Assembly: GCA_017403825.1 (NCBI GenBank)
Contig: JAFRDO010000016.1
Location: 1-64,000, forward strand
Direction: 5' to 3'
DNA from: Kiritimatiellia bacterium
Lineage (GTDB): Bacteria; Verrucomicrobiota; Kiritimatiellia; RFP12; UBA1067
DNA: 64,000 bases
In this document: piece after piece, positions 35,766 through 44,949 of the stretch
Position numbering within the stretch: the first letter of the stretch is position 1
How the letters are laid out: each line of letters opens with the position of its first letter
Program-made: the position numbers and the translations under genes
Notes under the pieces: generated by a model
What the model was told of the DNA's origin: nothing
What the model saw: only the letters and a program-made list of their open reading frames with translations
The model's database searches: none

Positions 35766-36651
35766 ACGGCGGGAGGAGCTGCGCGAAAGGGCGCACGAGG
35801 TGACGGAACGGTGCGTCGAGAAACGCTTTGACTTTTGCTCCATCATCAACGCACGCTCGGGGCGCTGCTCGGAGAACTGCAAGTGGTGTGCACAGTCTGC
35901 GCACTGGAAGACCGGCTGCGAGACATATGGTTGGGTTGGGACCGAGGCGTGCGTGAAGGCGGCGAAGGAGGCGGCGGCGAACGGCGCGGACCGCATCGGC
36001 ATCGTCACTTCAGGACGCTGCCTTTCGCACGATGACGTGGAGAACGTCTGCGCCGCACTCCGGGAGATGCGAAGGGCGGAGCCGGACATCGGCCTTTGCG
36101 CTTCGCTTGGGCTCCTCTCGGAAGACGACCTCGCGAAACTCAATGCGGCGGGGCTTCAGCGCGTTCACTGCAATCTCGAGACCGCTCCGTCGCTCTTCCC
36201 GTCGCTCTGCTCTACGCACACGATTGCGGACAAGCTCGCGACCTTGCGCGCCGCTAAGAAACTTGGTTTCCAGATCTGCTGCGGCGGCATCATCGGCATG
36301 GGCGAGACCGACGAGCAGCTCGTGGAGTTCGCCTTTGCGCTTAGGGAGATTGCGCCAGACTCTATTCCCGTCAACGTGCTGCACCCTATTGAAGGGACGC
36401 CGCTCGGCGACAGGGGCATTCTTGATCCGGAGCGCGTCGTCGATTCTGTCGCGCTCCTGCGGCTCGTGAACCCATCCACTCCGCTCCGCTTCGCTGGCGG
36501 GCGCCGCGACATGAGCGACGAGACGGCGGCGAAGTGCATCTATGCCGGAATGTCGGCGGGAATAGCGGGGCCGCTTCTCACCACGCCAGGCGCGGACTTC
36601 GACGACGACCGAGAACTGGCCGTTCGCGCCGGATATTCCGTCGGACGCTAG
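35713..36651 (+). CDS. bioB: Biotin synthase
   Basis: A 312-aa radical SAM enzyme that inserts sulfur into dethiobiotin, the last step of biotin synthesis. The radical SAM cluster ligands are in GRCSENCKWCAQSAH (C-x3-C-x2-C), followed by RIGIVTSGR, VHCNLETAPSLFPSLCSTHT (where the auxiliary cluster ligand lies), CCGGIIGMGET and PVNVLHPIEGTPL. The wording HCNLETAPS is the version seen in Bacteroidetes rather than the proteobacterial YNHNLDTS. No other bio gene is present. ATG 35713 or 35719 are both possible and neither has a strong ribosome binding site; translation may depend on coupling with the overlapping HUH gene. Confidence 0.93.
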   Translation: MTMQPITRDEAVTLLKPERREELRERAHEVTERCVEKRFDFCSIINARSGRCSENCKWCAQSAHWKTGCETYGWVGTEACVKAAKEAAANGADRIGIVTSGRCLSHDDVENVCAALREMRRAEPDIGLCASLGLLSEDDLAKLNAAGLQRVHCNLETAPSLFPSLCSTHTIADKLATLRAAKKLGFQICCGGIIGMGETDEQLVEFAFALREIAPDSIPVNVLHPIEGTPLGDRGILDPERVVDSVALLRLVNPSTPLRFAGGRRDMSDETAAKCIYAGMSAGIAGPLLTTPGADFDDDRELAVRAGYSVGR

Positions 36652-36657
36652 GCGCCA

Positions 36658-37641
36658 TTACTCCGGCAGCAGGGAATCGGCGAACGGCACGAGCGGACGT
36701 CCGCGCAGGAACGCTCCGCCGTCCATTGCGGAGCCGCCCTCCGGCTTGACCTCGATAAGCTGGAGCGCGGTATCGTGGCACTTCACGACCGGGCCGGCCT
36801 TGTCTACGGCCAGCACCGTGCCCGGCGCTGCCGACGCCCATCCCGGGTTGAGGCGCATGATGCGGGCGCGCAGGACCACGAGCCGCCCTGACATTCCCTT
36901 CCTGCGCAGGCGCGGCGGCAAGAAGGTGTAGCAGCCGGGCCACGGGTTGTATGCGCGTATGCGCCGCTCGATCTCGATCACCGGCGAGTCCCAGACGATG
37001 CGTCCGTCCGCCTTGGTGAGCTTGCGGGCGTATGTGGCGTGCGTGGAGTCTTGCGGAACCTCTGGAGGCAGCGCGTTGTCGGACATCAGGCGCAGCGCCT
37101 TCGCGAGGGTGACGCCGCCGGCGGTCGCCAGGTCGTTCATGAGCGCTCCCCCGGTGGTGTCGGGGTAGATGGGCTCGAAGCTCTGCAGCATGATCGGCCC
37201 GTCGTCCAGTCCGACGCCCATGTGCATCACGGTGACGCCGGTGATTCGCTCGCCGGCGGCGAGCGCGGCGACGACCGGCGCGGCGCCGCGGTACTTCGGC
37301 AGGAGGGAAAAGTGGCAGTTGATGCAGCCGAAGAGAGGCAGGTCGAGAAGGGGCTTGCGCAGAATCTGCCCGTACGCCACGACGGCTATGACGTCCGGCC
37401 GCCATTCGCGTATCGCGGCCATCGGACCTGCCTCGTTCACGTTCTCGGGCTTGATGATCCTGTCCGCCAGACCGCGTTCGGCGGCGTAGCGGGCCAGCTG
37501 GCACGGGGCGAGCACCTTGCCGCGCCCTACGGGTCGGTCCGGCTGGGTGACGACGCCAACGACATCGAGAGCCTTCTCGCGCAGAAGCGCGTGGAGGCAC
37601 TCGGCCGAAGCCGCAGACGAACCCATGAACACGACTCTCAT
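36658..37641 (-). CDS. fmt: Methionyl-tRNA formyltransferase
   Basis: A 327-aa enzyme that formylates initiator Met-tRNA with 10-formyl-tetrahydrofolate. Seen motifs: MRVVFMGSSAASAECL (N-terminal Rossmann strand), VVTQPDRPVGRGK, the catalytic region INCHFSLLPKYRGAAPV with the Asn/His pair, and GVTVMHMGVGLDDGPIM with the catalytic Asp. The C-terminal OB-like domain starts near YARKLTKADGRI. Length is normal. It is transcribed toward bioB; its own promoter box TGGTATAAT ends 8 nt before the ATG, so the message should be leaderless. No def gene is adjacent. Confidence 0.95.
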   Translation of the reverse strand: MRVVFMGSSAASAECLHALLREKALDVVGVVTQPDRPVGRGKVLAPCQLARYAAERGLADRIIKPENVNEAGPMAAIREWRPDVIAVVAYGQILRKPLLDLPLFGCINCHFSLLPKYRGAAPVVAALAAGERITGVTVMHMGVGLDDGPIMLQSFEPIYPDTTGGALMNDLATAGGVTLAKALRLMSDNALPPEVPQDSTHATYARKLTKADGRIVWDSPVIEIERRIRAYNPWPGCYTFLPPRLRRKGMSGRLVVLRARIMRLNPGWASAAPGTVLAVDKAGPVVKCHDTALQLIEVKPEGGSAMDGGAFLRGRPLVPFADSLLPE

Positions 37642-37649
37642 GGGGCGAT

Positions 37650-37658
37650 ATTATACCA
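37650..37658 (-). promoter_or_regulatory. Extended -10 promoter of fmt
   Basis: On the minus strand TGGTATAAT, with TATAAT at 37655-37650 and 8 nt to the ATG at 37641. It is back to back with the promoter of the LRR protein gene, about 45 bp apart. Confidence 0.7.
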
Positions 37659-37674
37659 CAAATGCGGTGCATCA

Positions 37675-37704
37675 TTGCGAGTGCGGCTGAAAATTTGATA
37701 TAAT
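37675..37704 (+). promoter_or_regulatory. Promoter of the LRR protein gene
   Basis: TTGCGA (37675-37680), an 18-bp spacer and TATAAT (37699-37704) with extended TG. A 28-nt stretch with AAAAAGGAG leads to ATG 37733. Confidence 0.65.
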
Positions 37705-37732
37705 GCCCGCATAACAAAAAGGAGACCGTTAC

Positions 37733-40700
37733 ATGAAAATGACAAGAAAGGTTCTCTCTTCCGTTGTTGCCGCGCTTGCGGCGGGCGCACTCTTCGCCGA
37801 GACTGAAGTCGTCGATGGCGTGGAATGGACGTATCAGGTAAAAGACGGGAAGGCGGAGATATACAACGATTGGTATGTCCCTGCAATCCCGGTTGAGACG
37901 TCTGGCGCGATTGCAATTCCTGCGACGCTCGGCGGTTGCCCCGTTATCAGCATCGGCTTTTCTGCGTTTTATGATTGTAGCAGTCTTACAAGCGTGACGA
38001 TACCAGATGGCGTAACGCGCATTGGGGATTATGCATTCTGCGGTTGCTCCGAACTTGCCGACGTGACCATATCAGAAAGCGTAACGGACATAGGAGAGTG
38101 TGCGTTCAATGTGTGCTCCGAGCTTGCGCGCGTGTCGATACCGGACGGTGTGATGAACATCGGGGAGTTGGCGTTCAGCTATAGCGGGCTTGCCGACGTG
38201 ACTATAGGTAGCGGTGTCACGAACATCGGATATAATGCGTTCCGCGGTTGTGACGGGTCATTTTCGGTTGCAGCCGGCAATCAGTCGTACAAGTCGGTTT
38301 CAGGCCTTCTGTTGACGAAGGACGGCAAGACGCTTGTCTATGGCGGGGGTGTTGATGTGACGATACCGAACGGCGTTACGAACATCAGTGACTCTGCGTT
38401 CTATAACTGTGATAACCTTACGAACGTGACGATATCGGCCAGCGTCACGCGCATCGGGACGTATGCGTTCTATGGTTGCGGCAGTCTTGAGAGCGTAACA
38501 ATGCCAGATGGCGTGAAGAGCATCGAGTCTAATGCGTTCGGCGATTGTACTGGGCTTAGGAGTGTGACGATCGGCAACGGTGTTGCCAGCATAGGGTATA
38601 GAGCGTTCTACGACTGCCATAATATTACGAGCGTGACGATTCCTGACAGTGTTACGAGCATAGAAGATGAAGCCTTCTTCGACTGCTTTTGTCTTAAAGA
38701 CGTAACGATCGGCAGTGGCGTCACGAACGTTGGGGTCATGGCGTTTTCCAGTTGTGGATTGGTGGGGTCATTTTCGGTTGCGGCCGGCAATCAGTCGTAC
38801 AAGTCGGTGTCGGGGCTTCTGTTGACCAAGGACGGCAAGACGCTTGTCGCTGGCGTTTGTGGCGACGTGACGATACCGGACGGTGTCACGACCATCGGGT
38901 CTTATGCGTTCCATGGTGCAAATCACCTTGAAAGTGTAACAATGCCCGACAGTGTGACGACCATCGGGGAATCTGCATTCGACTGGTGCACCAATCTTAA
39001 AAGCGTAAAGATGTCGAACAGCGTGGCCAGCATTGGGGCTTGGGCGTTTGATTATTGCACCCAGCTTGAGAACTTGACGATTCCCGACAGCGTTACAAGC
39101 ATCGGGCAAAGTGCGTTCCGGGCCTGCATTGGTCTCATCGATGAAACTTCCATGCCTGGCGTCGAGTTGGTTGGCGGCTGGGCGGTTGGCCGCGATGACG
39201 AGCTTTCAGGGAGTCTGGATCTCGCCGGCGTGCGGGGCATCGGGGACGCCGTGTTTGAAGACAGCGGCCTTACGGGCGTGAAGATTCCCGGCAGCGCAAC
39301 CAGGATCGGGTACAGGGCGTTCGCGAATTGCAACGGGCTTGCGAGCCTGACTATCGGCAGCGGCGTCAAGAGCATCGGGGAGGAGGCGTTCGTCGGCTGC
39401 ACCGGGCTTGCGAGCGTTACGATACCGGTCAGCGTCACGAGCATCGGGTGGCGCGCGTTCTGCGGTTGCAGCGAGCTTGTGAGCGTCAAGATGCCGAAGA
39501 TTCCGGATGAGGACTTCTTCTACGAATGCCCGAAGAGCCTGGTCATAACCTATTGGGGCGACGGGTGCGTCCTCAAGCTCAAGTCGAACAACTCGAAGTA
39601 CGGCACCGTGAGCGGCGGCGGAACTTTCGAGAGCGGCGCGCGAGTGACGATAAAGGCGACGGCGAAGAAGGGAGACGTGTTCGCAGGGTGGTTCGCCGAC
39701 AAGTCGTGCAAGACGCCGCTGAACCCGCCGGGCTACGACAACCGCGACCCGAAGGTGAAGATCGTGATGCCGGCGGAAGACACGACGATCTACGCGAAGT
39801 TCGTGACGGCCGCTTCGGACAAGAAGTCGCTGAAGTTCTCGGACGCCACGAAGAAGTTCAAGAAGACTGCGGTCAAGGTTACGGCGGGCTCGGCGTTCCC
39901 GAAGAAGATCGAGTTCACGTCCGCCTCGCTGCCGACGGTTACGGCGAAGGGGTTTCCGAAGGGCCTTTCCATCGACAAGACGACCGGCGAGGTGACGGGC
40001 GTGGCGACGGTGCCCGGCTCCTACACGGCGACCGTTACGGTCAAGGATGCGGCGGGGAACACGATAACGCAGAAGGTGAAGATTTCCGTTTCCGTGCCGT
40101 CGTGGGCGAAGGGCACGTTCTGCGGGCTTGCCTACCCCGGCATCTCCGGCGGCCTGTGGGCGTACCTTGAGTTCACTGTCGACAAGGCCGGCAAGGTGTC
40201 CGGAAAGGTGACCTACAAGGGCAAGAGCTATTCGTTCAAGTCGTCCTATGAGTCGTGCTCGTCCTCGAAGGCGAAGTTCTCGCCGACGGTGAAGATCGGT
40301 TCTTCCACCTTCAAGCCGAAGACGGTGACGGTCAAGAAGATGAAGATCGGCGACCTTACACTCGTCGAGGCGTCCAACGCGGCGGAGACGTTCTTCGCGC
40401 AGAAGAAGGCGGAGCTTGTGAAGGCGGGCAAGGAGCTCGCGGAGATCATCGGAAAGAAGTTCACGTTCACGAAGAAGGATGCGAACTCCGGGCTCAAGAA
40501 GACCAGGGACAAGCTGACGGTGGTGATTTCGGACAACGACGGCGTGAAGGTGTCCGGCACGGTGAACGGCAAGAAGCTCACCGCCATCGTGCGGCCGCTG
40601 ATCGTTTCCGAAATGGTGACGGCGGACGGTGTCAAGACCTACACGATGACCGTTGACATCATCGAGCCTGACTACAAGTACGACCGTACGCTGGTCTTCA

Positions 40701-40756
40701 CGGCGACGGTCGGGCCGGGCGGCGTTGCGGTGAATGTTGAATTCGAAGAAGAGTGA
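37733..40756 (+). CDS. BspA-like leucine-rich repeat surface protein
   Basis: A 1007-aa secreted protein (signal peptide VLSSVVAALAAGALFAET). Residues about 60-596 are a run of LRR_5/BspA-type repeats of about 23 residues (pattern SVTIPDSVTSIGxxAFxxC). Residues about 608-692 form an InlB B-repeat-like domain (YGTVSGGGTFESGARVTI, VFAGWFADKSC), then an Ig-like putative domain (FPKGLSIDKTTGEVTGVA) and a C-terminal beta region without a known name. BspA-type proteins bind host proteins or other bacteria, so adhesion is the likely role. Two 84-bp segments inside the repeats (38255-38338 and 38765-38848) differ at only five bases. The SD AAGGAG precedes ATG 37733. Confidence 0.8.
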   Translation: MKMTRKVLSSVVAALAAGALFAETEVVDGVEWTYQVKDGKAEIYNDWYVPAIPVETSGAIAIPATLGGCPVISIGFSAFYDCSSLTSVTIPDGVTRIGDYAFCGCSELADVTISESVTDIGECAFNVCSELARVSIPDGVMNIGELAFSYSGLADVTIGSGVTNIGYNAFRGCDGSFSVAAGNQSYKSVSGLLLTKDGKTLVYGGGVDVTIPNGVTNISDSAFYNCDNLTNVTISASVTRIGTYAFYGCGSLESVTMPDGVKSIESNAFGDCTGLRSVTIGNGVASIGYRAFYDCHNITSVTIPDSVTSIEDEAFFDCFCLKDVTIGSGVTNVGVMAFSSCGLVGSFSVAAGNQSYKSVSGLLLTKDGKTLVAGVCGDVTIPDGVTTIGSYAFHGANHLESVTMPDSVTTIGESAFDWCTNLKSVKMSNSVASIGAWAFDYCTQLENLTIPDSVTSIGQSAFRACIGLIDETSMPGVELVGGWAVGRDDELSGSLDLAGVRGIGDAVFEDSGLTGVKIPGSATRIGYRAFANCNGLASLTIGSGVKSIGEEAFVGCTGLASVTIPVSVTSIGWRAFCGCSELVSVKMPKIPDEDFFYECPKSLVITYWGDGCVLKLKSNNSKYGTVSGGGTFESGARVTIKATAKKGDVFAGWFADKSCKTPLNPPGYDNRDPKVKIVMPAEDTTIYAKFVTAASDKKSLKFSDATKKFKKTAVKVTAGSAFPKKIEFTSASLPTVTAKGFPKGLSIDKTTGEVTGVATVPGSYTATVTVKDAAGNTITQKVKISVSVPSWAKGTFCGLAYPGISGGLWAYLEFTVDKAGKVSGKVTYKGKSYSFKSSYESCSSSKAKFSPTVKIGSSTFKPKTVTVKKMKIGDLTLVEASNAAETFFAQKKAELVKAGKELAEIIGKKFTFTKKDANSGLKKTRDKLTVVISDNDGVKVSGTVNGKKLTAIVRPLIVSEMVTADGVKTYTMTVDIIEPDYKYDRTLVFTATVGPGGVAVNVEFEEE
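38255..38338 (+). repeat. Internal direct repeat, copy A
   Basis: This 84-bp segment in the LRR gene matches 38765-38848 with five differences, at an offset of exactly 510 bp (170 codons). It encodes SFSVAAGNQSYKSVSGLLLT followed by KDGKTLV. Confidence 0.75.
38765..38848 (+). repeat. Internal direct repeat, copy B
   Basis: Second copy of the 84-bp segment at 38255-38338; the offset keeps the reading frame, so recombination between the copies would remove or add 170 codons. Confidence 0.75.
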
Positions 40757-40790
40757 GGCTTCGGTCCGCCCGCCTGTGCCTCGGCGACAG

Positions 40791-42782
40791 ATGACGCATC
40801 TGCTCGACGACCCTTGCCTGAAGCCTTACGAGGCGGCTGTTCGCGGACGCTCGCGCCGCGCGTTTGACCGCGCGGCCGAGCTGACGCAGGGAAAGTGTTC
40901 GTTGGCCGACTGGGCGAACGCTCACCGCTACTACGGGCTCCACCGCGACTCCCGCGGGTGGGTCTTCCGCGAGTGGGCGCCGCATGCGACGTCGATGTGG
41001 CTTGTAGGCGACTTCTGCGGATGGAAGATCGACCCCGAGTTCGAGGTGTTCCGCATACCGGGTACTGACGTCTGGGAGCGGCGCATCGGCGCACGACGCA
41101 TCAGGCACGGCGACAAGTACCATCTTGAGGTCCGCTGGGACGGCGACTGCGGCGAGCGCATACCGGCATACGCGCGTTTCGTGACGCAGGACCCGGAAAC
41201 CAAGCTCTTCTCGGCGTCGGTCTGGAATCCGCGGAAGCCGTACAAGTGGCGGAACCCGAGGCCCGTTGTCCGGGCCGGCGAACCGCTCCTCATTTACGAG
41301 GCTCATGTCGGCATGGCAGGCGAGGAGCCGTGCGTCCACACCTACGCCGAGTTCCGCGACGCCGTCCTGCCGCGAATCCGCGCCGCAGGCTACAACACCG
41401 TCCAGCTGATGGCGGTCATGGAGCACCCGTATTACGGCAGCTTTGGCTATCATGTCTCCTCGTTCTTCGCCGCTTCCTCGCGCTTCGGCACGCCGGACGA
41501 CCTGAAGTCGCTCGTCGACGCGGCACACGGAATGGGGCTGCGGGTCATAATGGACCTGGTGCACTCCCATGCCGTGGCGAACGAGCGCGACGGACTCTCG
41601 CGTTTCGACGGCACCGACTACCAGTACTTCCATTCCGGCGCGAAGGGCTGGCATTCGGCATGGGGCAGCAGGTGTTTCGACTACGGCAAGACTGACGTGC
41701 TGCACTTCTTGCTGTCCAACTGCAAGTTCTGGCTTGAGGAGTACCGCTTCGACGGCTACCGCTTCGACGGCGTCACTTCGATGCTGTTCTGGAACCATGG
41801 ACTGGGCGACGCCTTCACCAGCTACGACATGTACTTCAACGGCTCCGTCGACGACGACGCCTGGGTGTATCTGCAGATGGCGAACCGCGTCATACACGAG
41901 GTCGAGCCGTCCGCGACGACCGTTGCCGAGGACGTCTCGGGGCTGCCTGGCGTAGCCGCGCCGGTCACGGACTGCGGCATCGGCTTCGACTACCGCATGG
42001 CGATGGGCGAGCCCGATTTTTGGTTCCGCCTTGCTTCCGAAGTGCGCGATGACGACTGGCCGATGGGCGGCATCTACTGGGCGCTTACGGACAAGCGTGC
42101 CGAGGAGCGTGTCGTGAGTTACGTCGAGTCGCACGATCAGGCGCTCGTCGGCGGCAAGACGTTCTTCTTCCAGCTCGCTGACGCGGCGGTCTACTACGGC
42201 ATGGGACGAGACCAGCACGGCCTAGAAACCGACCGCGCCGTCGCGCTCCATAAGATGGCCCGTCTCGCCACGTTCGCGCTCAGTGGCGGAGCTTACCTGA
42301 ACTTCATGGGCAATGAGTTCGGGCACCCGGAGTGGATAGACTTTCCGCGAGAGGAGAACGGCTGGAGCTACGCCCATGCCCGCCGCCAGTGGTCGCTCCG
42401 CGACGACCCTGCCTTACGCTTCAAGGCGCTAGGCGACTTTGACGCGGCCATGCTCGCCGCCGTGGGTCCGGCATGCGGGGCGGCGCCGACGCTGCTTGCG
42501 GCGAACGAGCCCGACAAGGTCCTGGCGTTTGTCAGGGGCGAGCGTCTTTTCGTGTTCAACTTCAATCCGGTCCGGTCGTTCGAGGGCTACGGCGTGATGG
42601 TGCCGCCGGCGACGGAATGGCGGCATCTCCTCGACACCGACGAGCCGCGGTTTGGCGGACAGGGGCGCATTCGCGGCGGGGGTGGCTATGTCCCGACGCT
42701 CGTCCGCGACCGCAGTGAGCTCGTGCAGCAGATACGGCTTTATCTCCCGGCGCGGACGGCAATCGTGCTCACGCGCGCATGA
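40791..42782 (+). CDS. glgB: 1,4-alpha-glucan (glycogen) branching enzyme
   Basis: A 663-aa GH13 enzyme that makes alpha-1,6 branches in glycogen. An N-terminal CBM48-like domain (WVFREWAPHATSMWLVGDFC) precedes the barrel with the four GH13 regions: DLVHSHA, GYRFDGVTSM with the nucleophile Asp, VAEDVSG with the acid/base Glu, and YVESHDQ. MGNEFGHPEWIDFPREENGW and the C-terminal all-beta domain complete it. The wording is that of the eukaryote-like GH13_8 branching enzymes. The frame is open from 40734, overlapping the LRR gene; ATG 40791 was chosen by alignment with family N-termini, but no good ribosome binding site is seen. No other glycogen gene is nearby. Confidence 0.92.
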   Translation: MTHLLDDPCLKPYEAAVRGRSRRAFDRAAELTQGKCSLADWANAHRYYGLHRDSRGWVFREWAPHATSMWLVGDFCGWKIDPEFEVFRIPGTDVWERRIGARRIRHGDKYHLEVRWDGDCGERIPAYARFVTQDPETKLFSASVWNPRKPYKWRNPRPVVRAGEPLLIYEAHVGMAGEEPCVHTYAEFRDAVLPRIRAAGYNTVQLMAVMEHPYYGSFGYHVSSFFAASSRFGTPDDLKSLVDAAHGMGLRVIMDLVHSHAVANERDGLSRFDGTDYQYFHSGAKGWHSAWGSRCFDYGKTDVLHFLLSNCKFWLEEYRFDGYRFDGVTSMLFWNHGLGDAFTSYDMYFNGSVDDDAWVYLQMANRVIHEVEPSATTVAEDVSGLPGVAAPVTDCGIGFDYRMAMGEPDFWFRLASEVRDDDWPMGGIYWALTDKRAEERVVSYVESHDQALVGGKTFFFQLADAAVYYGMGRDQHGLETDRAVALHKMARLATFALSGGAYLNFMGNEFGHPEWIDFPREENGWSYAHARRQWSLRDDPALRFKALGDFDAAMLAAVGPACGAAPTLLAANEPDKVLAFVRGERLFVFNFNPVRSFEGYGVMVPPATEWRHLLDTDEPRFGGQGRIRGGGGYVPTLVRDRSELVQQIRLYLPARTAIVLTRA

Positions 42783-42785
42783 GCA

Positions 42786-42814
42786 TTGACTTCGACTGCG
42801 ATTTTTAGGATAAT
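42786..42814 (+). promoter_or_regulatory. Promoter of the Mla-type operon
   Basis: TTGACT (42786-42791), a 17-bp spacer and GATAAT (42809-42814); ATG 42821 follows after 6 nt. It drives at least the lipoprotein, permease, ATPase, MCE and U32 genes. Confidence 0.7.
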
Positions 42815-42820
42815 ACGAGC

Positions 42821-43414
42821 ATGAAAACGGCTCTTGGCAAGGGATTTGTCCGGTCGCTCCTACTGCTTTCGCCTCTGGTGCTTGCGGGGTGCCTGACTTC
42901 GCGTGTGCCGGAAGTCGCGTGCTGGAATATCGAGTACACGGCTGATGCTGCTACGGCGGCGAAGGCGGACGACGCCCGATTAGGCATCGTGCGCGTGTCG
43001 CAGGTTGTAGTCAGGGCGCCTTATGCTGCGAAGGGGATTGCGGTGCTGCGCGCCAACGGAACCGTCGCGTTCGATCCGTACAACGAGTATGCGGCCGGTC
43101 CCGCCGCCCTACTTAAGGGCGTCGTCTCCGATGCGATGGTCGCGTCAGGGCTGTTCAAGGCTGTCGTCAGTGAATCGTCTTCGGTCAAGGCTTCGCTGCT
43201 CGCCGAGGTCACTGTCACGCGTCTGGCGATCGACTGCCGCGAGGAAGGCGTGCGGCGTGCGTCGGCGGAGCTGCTGCTGCAGCTGGTGGACGGTCGCGAG
43301 ATTTCGGCGGCGGTGAAGGGAGCCGGTGCAGCCGACGCGGCGGACGGCAATTACGGCGCAGCGCTTTCGCGGGCGGTAACCGATGCGCTTGCCGCTGCTC
43401 TCGGGCAGCTTTGA
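42821..43414 (+). CDS. ABC-type transport auxiliary lipoprotein (PqiC/MlaC-locus type)
   Basis: A 197-aa lipoprotein with signal peptide and lipobox LVLAGC (Cys24). The mature part (VPEVACWNIEYTADA, ARLGIVRVSQVVVRAPYAAKGIAVLR) matches the ABC transporter auxiliary component family that includes PqiC/YmbA, outer-membrane-tethered partners of MCE transport systems. It is the first gene of a permease-ATPase-MCE set, which supports the role in lipid movement between the two membranes. No Shine-Dalgarno is present; the ATG is 6 nt after the -10 box. Confidence 0.82.
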   Translation: MKTALGKGFVRSLLLLSPLVLAGCLTSRVPEVACWNIEYTADAATAAKADDARLGIVRVSQVVVRAPYAAKGIAVLRANGTVAFDPYNEYAAGPAALLKGVVSDAMVASGLFKAVVSESSSVKASLLAEVTVTRLAIDCREEGVRRASAELLLQLVDGREISAAVKGAGAADAADGNYGAALSRAVTDALAAALGQL

Positions 43415-43423
43415 CGGGAGGCG

Positions 43424-44215
43424 ATGGCTGTTTTCTCCAATGTCGGCATGAAGTCCGTCGCGGTGGCGTCGGGCGTGGCCGGATGCCTTGCCGTGCTGGG
43501 CGAGACATGCACGTGCGCCTTCGGCATGCTGTTGCATCCGCGGCGGTTCAGGTTCGGCGATGCTGCGCTGGCGTTCCAGCGCGCCGCGTTCGACGGGTTG
43601 CCCATTTCTGCGGGGATAGGCTTTCTGCTCGGCGTCATACTGGCGTTCCAGTCCGCCGCCGCGCTCAAGATGTTCGGGGCCGAAGTGTATGTTTCCGATT
43701 TCCTTGCTATTGCGCTTTTCCGTGAGCTAGGGCCCCTCGTGACGGCGATCATACTTGCGGGGCGTTCAGGGAGCGCGTTCGCCGCCGAGATCGGAACGAT
43801 GAAGGTGGACGAGGAGCTGGACGCCCTGACGACGATGGGGCTGCCTCCGGTAAGGTTCCTGGTGATGCCGCGAGTGGTGGCGGCCGTGCTGGCGATGCCA
43901 GTCCTCACGATCTTTGCGGAGCTTACGGGTCTTGTCGGCGGCGCGGCTGTGCTTTCGATGATGGACGTGCCGCCTACGGTGTTCTGGAGCCATGTCTCCG
44001 GCGCGTCGACCCCGCTCTCCATATCGATAGGAATCATAAAGGGCTTGATCTTCGGGCTTCTGGTCGGCCTGATCGGCTGCACCGCCGGAATGCGCACGAA
44101 GTCAACCGCCGACGGCGTGGGCGTGGCGGCCACGGCAGCCGTAGTCGGAGGCATAGTCGCAATCGCAGTGTCGGACGGCCTGATGGCCGTGCTGTGCTAC
44201 ATATGGGACCTGTAA
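43424..44215 (+). CDS. mlaE: MlaE-family ABC transporter permease
   Basis: A 263-aa inner-membrane permease of the MlaE type. LGVILAFQSAAALKMFGAEV, the signature ALFRELGPLVTAIILAGRSGSAFAAEIGTM-type block and EELDALTTMGLPPVRFLVMPRV are characteristic; the EIGTMKVDEE loop contacts the ATPase. About six helices. It starts 9 bp after the lipoprotein gene and overlaps the ATPase gene by 13 bp. Together they should move phospholipids to or from the outer membrane. Confidence 0.93.
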   Translation: MAVFSNVGMKSVAVASGVAGCLAVLGETCTCAFGMLLHPRRFRFGDAALAFQRAAFDGLPISAGIGFLLGVILAFQSAAALKMFGAEVYVSDFLAIALFRELGPLVTAIILAGRSGSAFAAEIGTMKVDEELDALTTMGLPPVRFLVMPRVVAAVLAMPVLTIFAELTGLVGGAAVLSMMDVPPTVFWSHVSGASTPLSISIGIIKGLIFGLLVGLIGCTAGMRTKSTADGVGVAATAAVVGGIVAIAVSDGLMAVLCYIWDL

Positions 44216-44949
44216 TCAGTCTTGAGCATGTGGACGCCGGGTATCCCGGCGCCGTTATCCTGCACGACGTCACGTTCGACGTCGCGCGAGGCGAGGTGTT
44301 CATTCTGCTCGGCGGGTCGGGATGCGGAAAGTCAACGGTCATGAAGCACATGATCGGGCTGAACCCTGTGCTGTCCGGCAAGCTGTCGGTGGCCGGACTT
44401 GAGTGGACGCGGCGAAACCGTGCCGCGCTTTGCCGCAAGATAGGCGTCATGTACCAGTCTGGGGCGCTCTTCGGCTCCATGACATGCCTTGAGAACGTGA
44501 TGCTGCCCTTGGAGGAGTTCTCTAAGCTGGGCAAGGGCGAGCGCCGCGCCCGCGCCCGTTCGCTCCTTGCCGACGTGGAGCTTGAGGACGCGGCGGACAA
44601 GATGCCGTCGGAGATTTCCGGCGGCATGCGCAAGCGCGTTGCCATCGCCCGGGCGATGGCCCTTGAACCGGAGGTCGTTTTTCTCGACGAGCCGAGCGCG
44701 GGGCTCGACCCCATAACGTCGTCGTCGCTCGATGACCTCATTCTCAGGCTCCGCGGCGACAAGGGCATGACGTTCGTGGTCGTAACCCACGAGCTGCCTA
44801 GCGTGTTCAAGATAGGCGACAGGGCCGCGATGTTCGATCGTTCGCGCAAGGCTATGGTGGCGCTCGGCAGCCCGAAGGAGCTTCGCGAATCGTCCGCAGA
44901 CCCGTTTGTAAGGAAGTTCTTCAGCAGGGGAGGTTCAGATGGCATCTAA
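44203..44949 (+). CDS. mlaF: MlaF-family ABC transporter ATP-binding protein
   Basis: A 248-aa ATPase: Walker A LGGSGCGKSTVMKHMIG, Q-loop VMYQSGALFGSMTC, signature SEISGGMRKRVAIARAMA, Walker B VVFLDEPSAGLDP and switch His in VVTHELPS. The phrase FGSMTCLENV is typical of MlaF. It powers the MlaE permease. The start ATG 44203 lies within the last codons of mlaE; a GTG three codons earlier is an alternative. Its end overlaps the MCE gene by 11 bp. Confidence 0.94.
   Translation: MGPVISLEHVDAGYPGAVILHDVTFDVARGEVFILLGGSGCGKSTVMKHMIGLNPVLSGKLSVAGLEWTRRNRAALCRKIGVMYQSGALFGSMTCLENVMLPLEEFSKLGKGERRARARSLLADVELEDAADKMPSEISGGMRKRVAIARAMALEPEVVFLDEPSAGLDPITSSSLDDLILRLRGDKGMTFVVVTHELPSVFKIGDRAAMFDRSRKAMVALGSPKELRESSADPFVRKFFSRGGSDGI

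Noticed and set aside
38229..38236. TATAAT-like box within the LRR gene
   Set aside because: It encodes the LRR residues GYNAF and has no start codon or open gene in the right place behind it.
37910..39530. CRISPR-like periodic repeats
   Set aside because: The periodicity is that of LRR codons in one open frame and the repeats are imperfect without spacer structure.
40734..40790. TTG start of the branching enzyme at 40734
   Set aside because: It overlaps the LRR gene end, adds 19 residues not seen in the family, and lacks a ribosome binding site.
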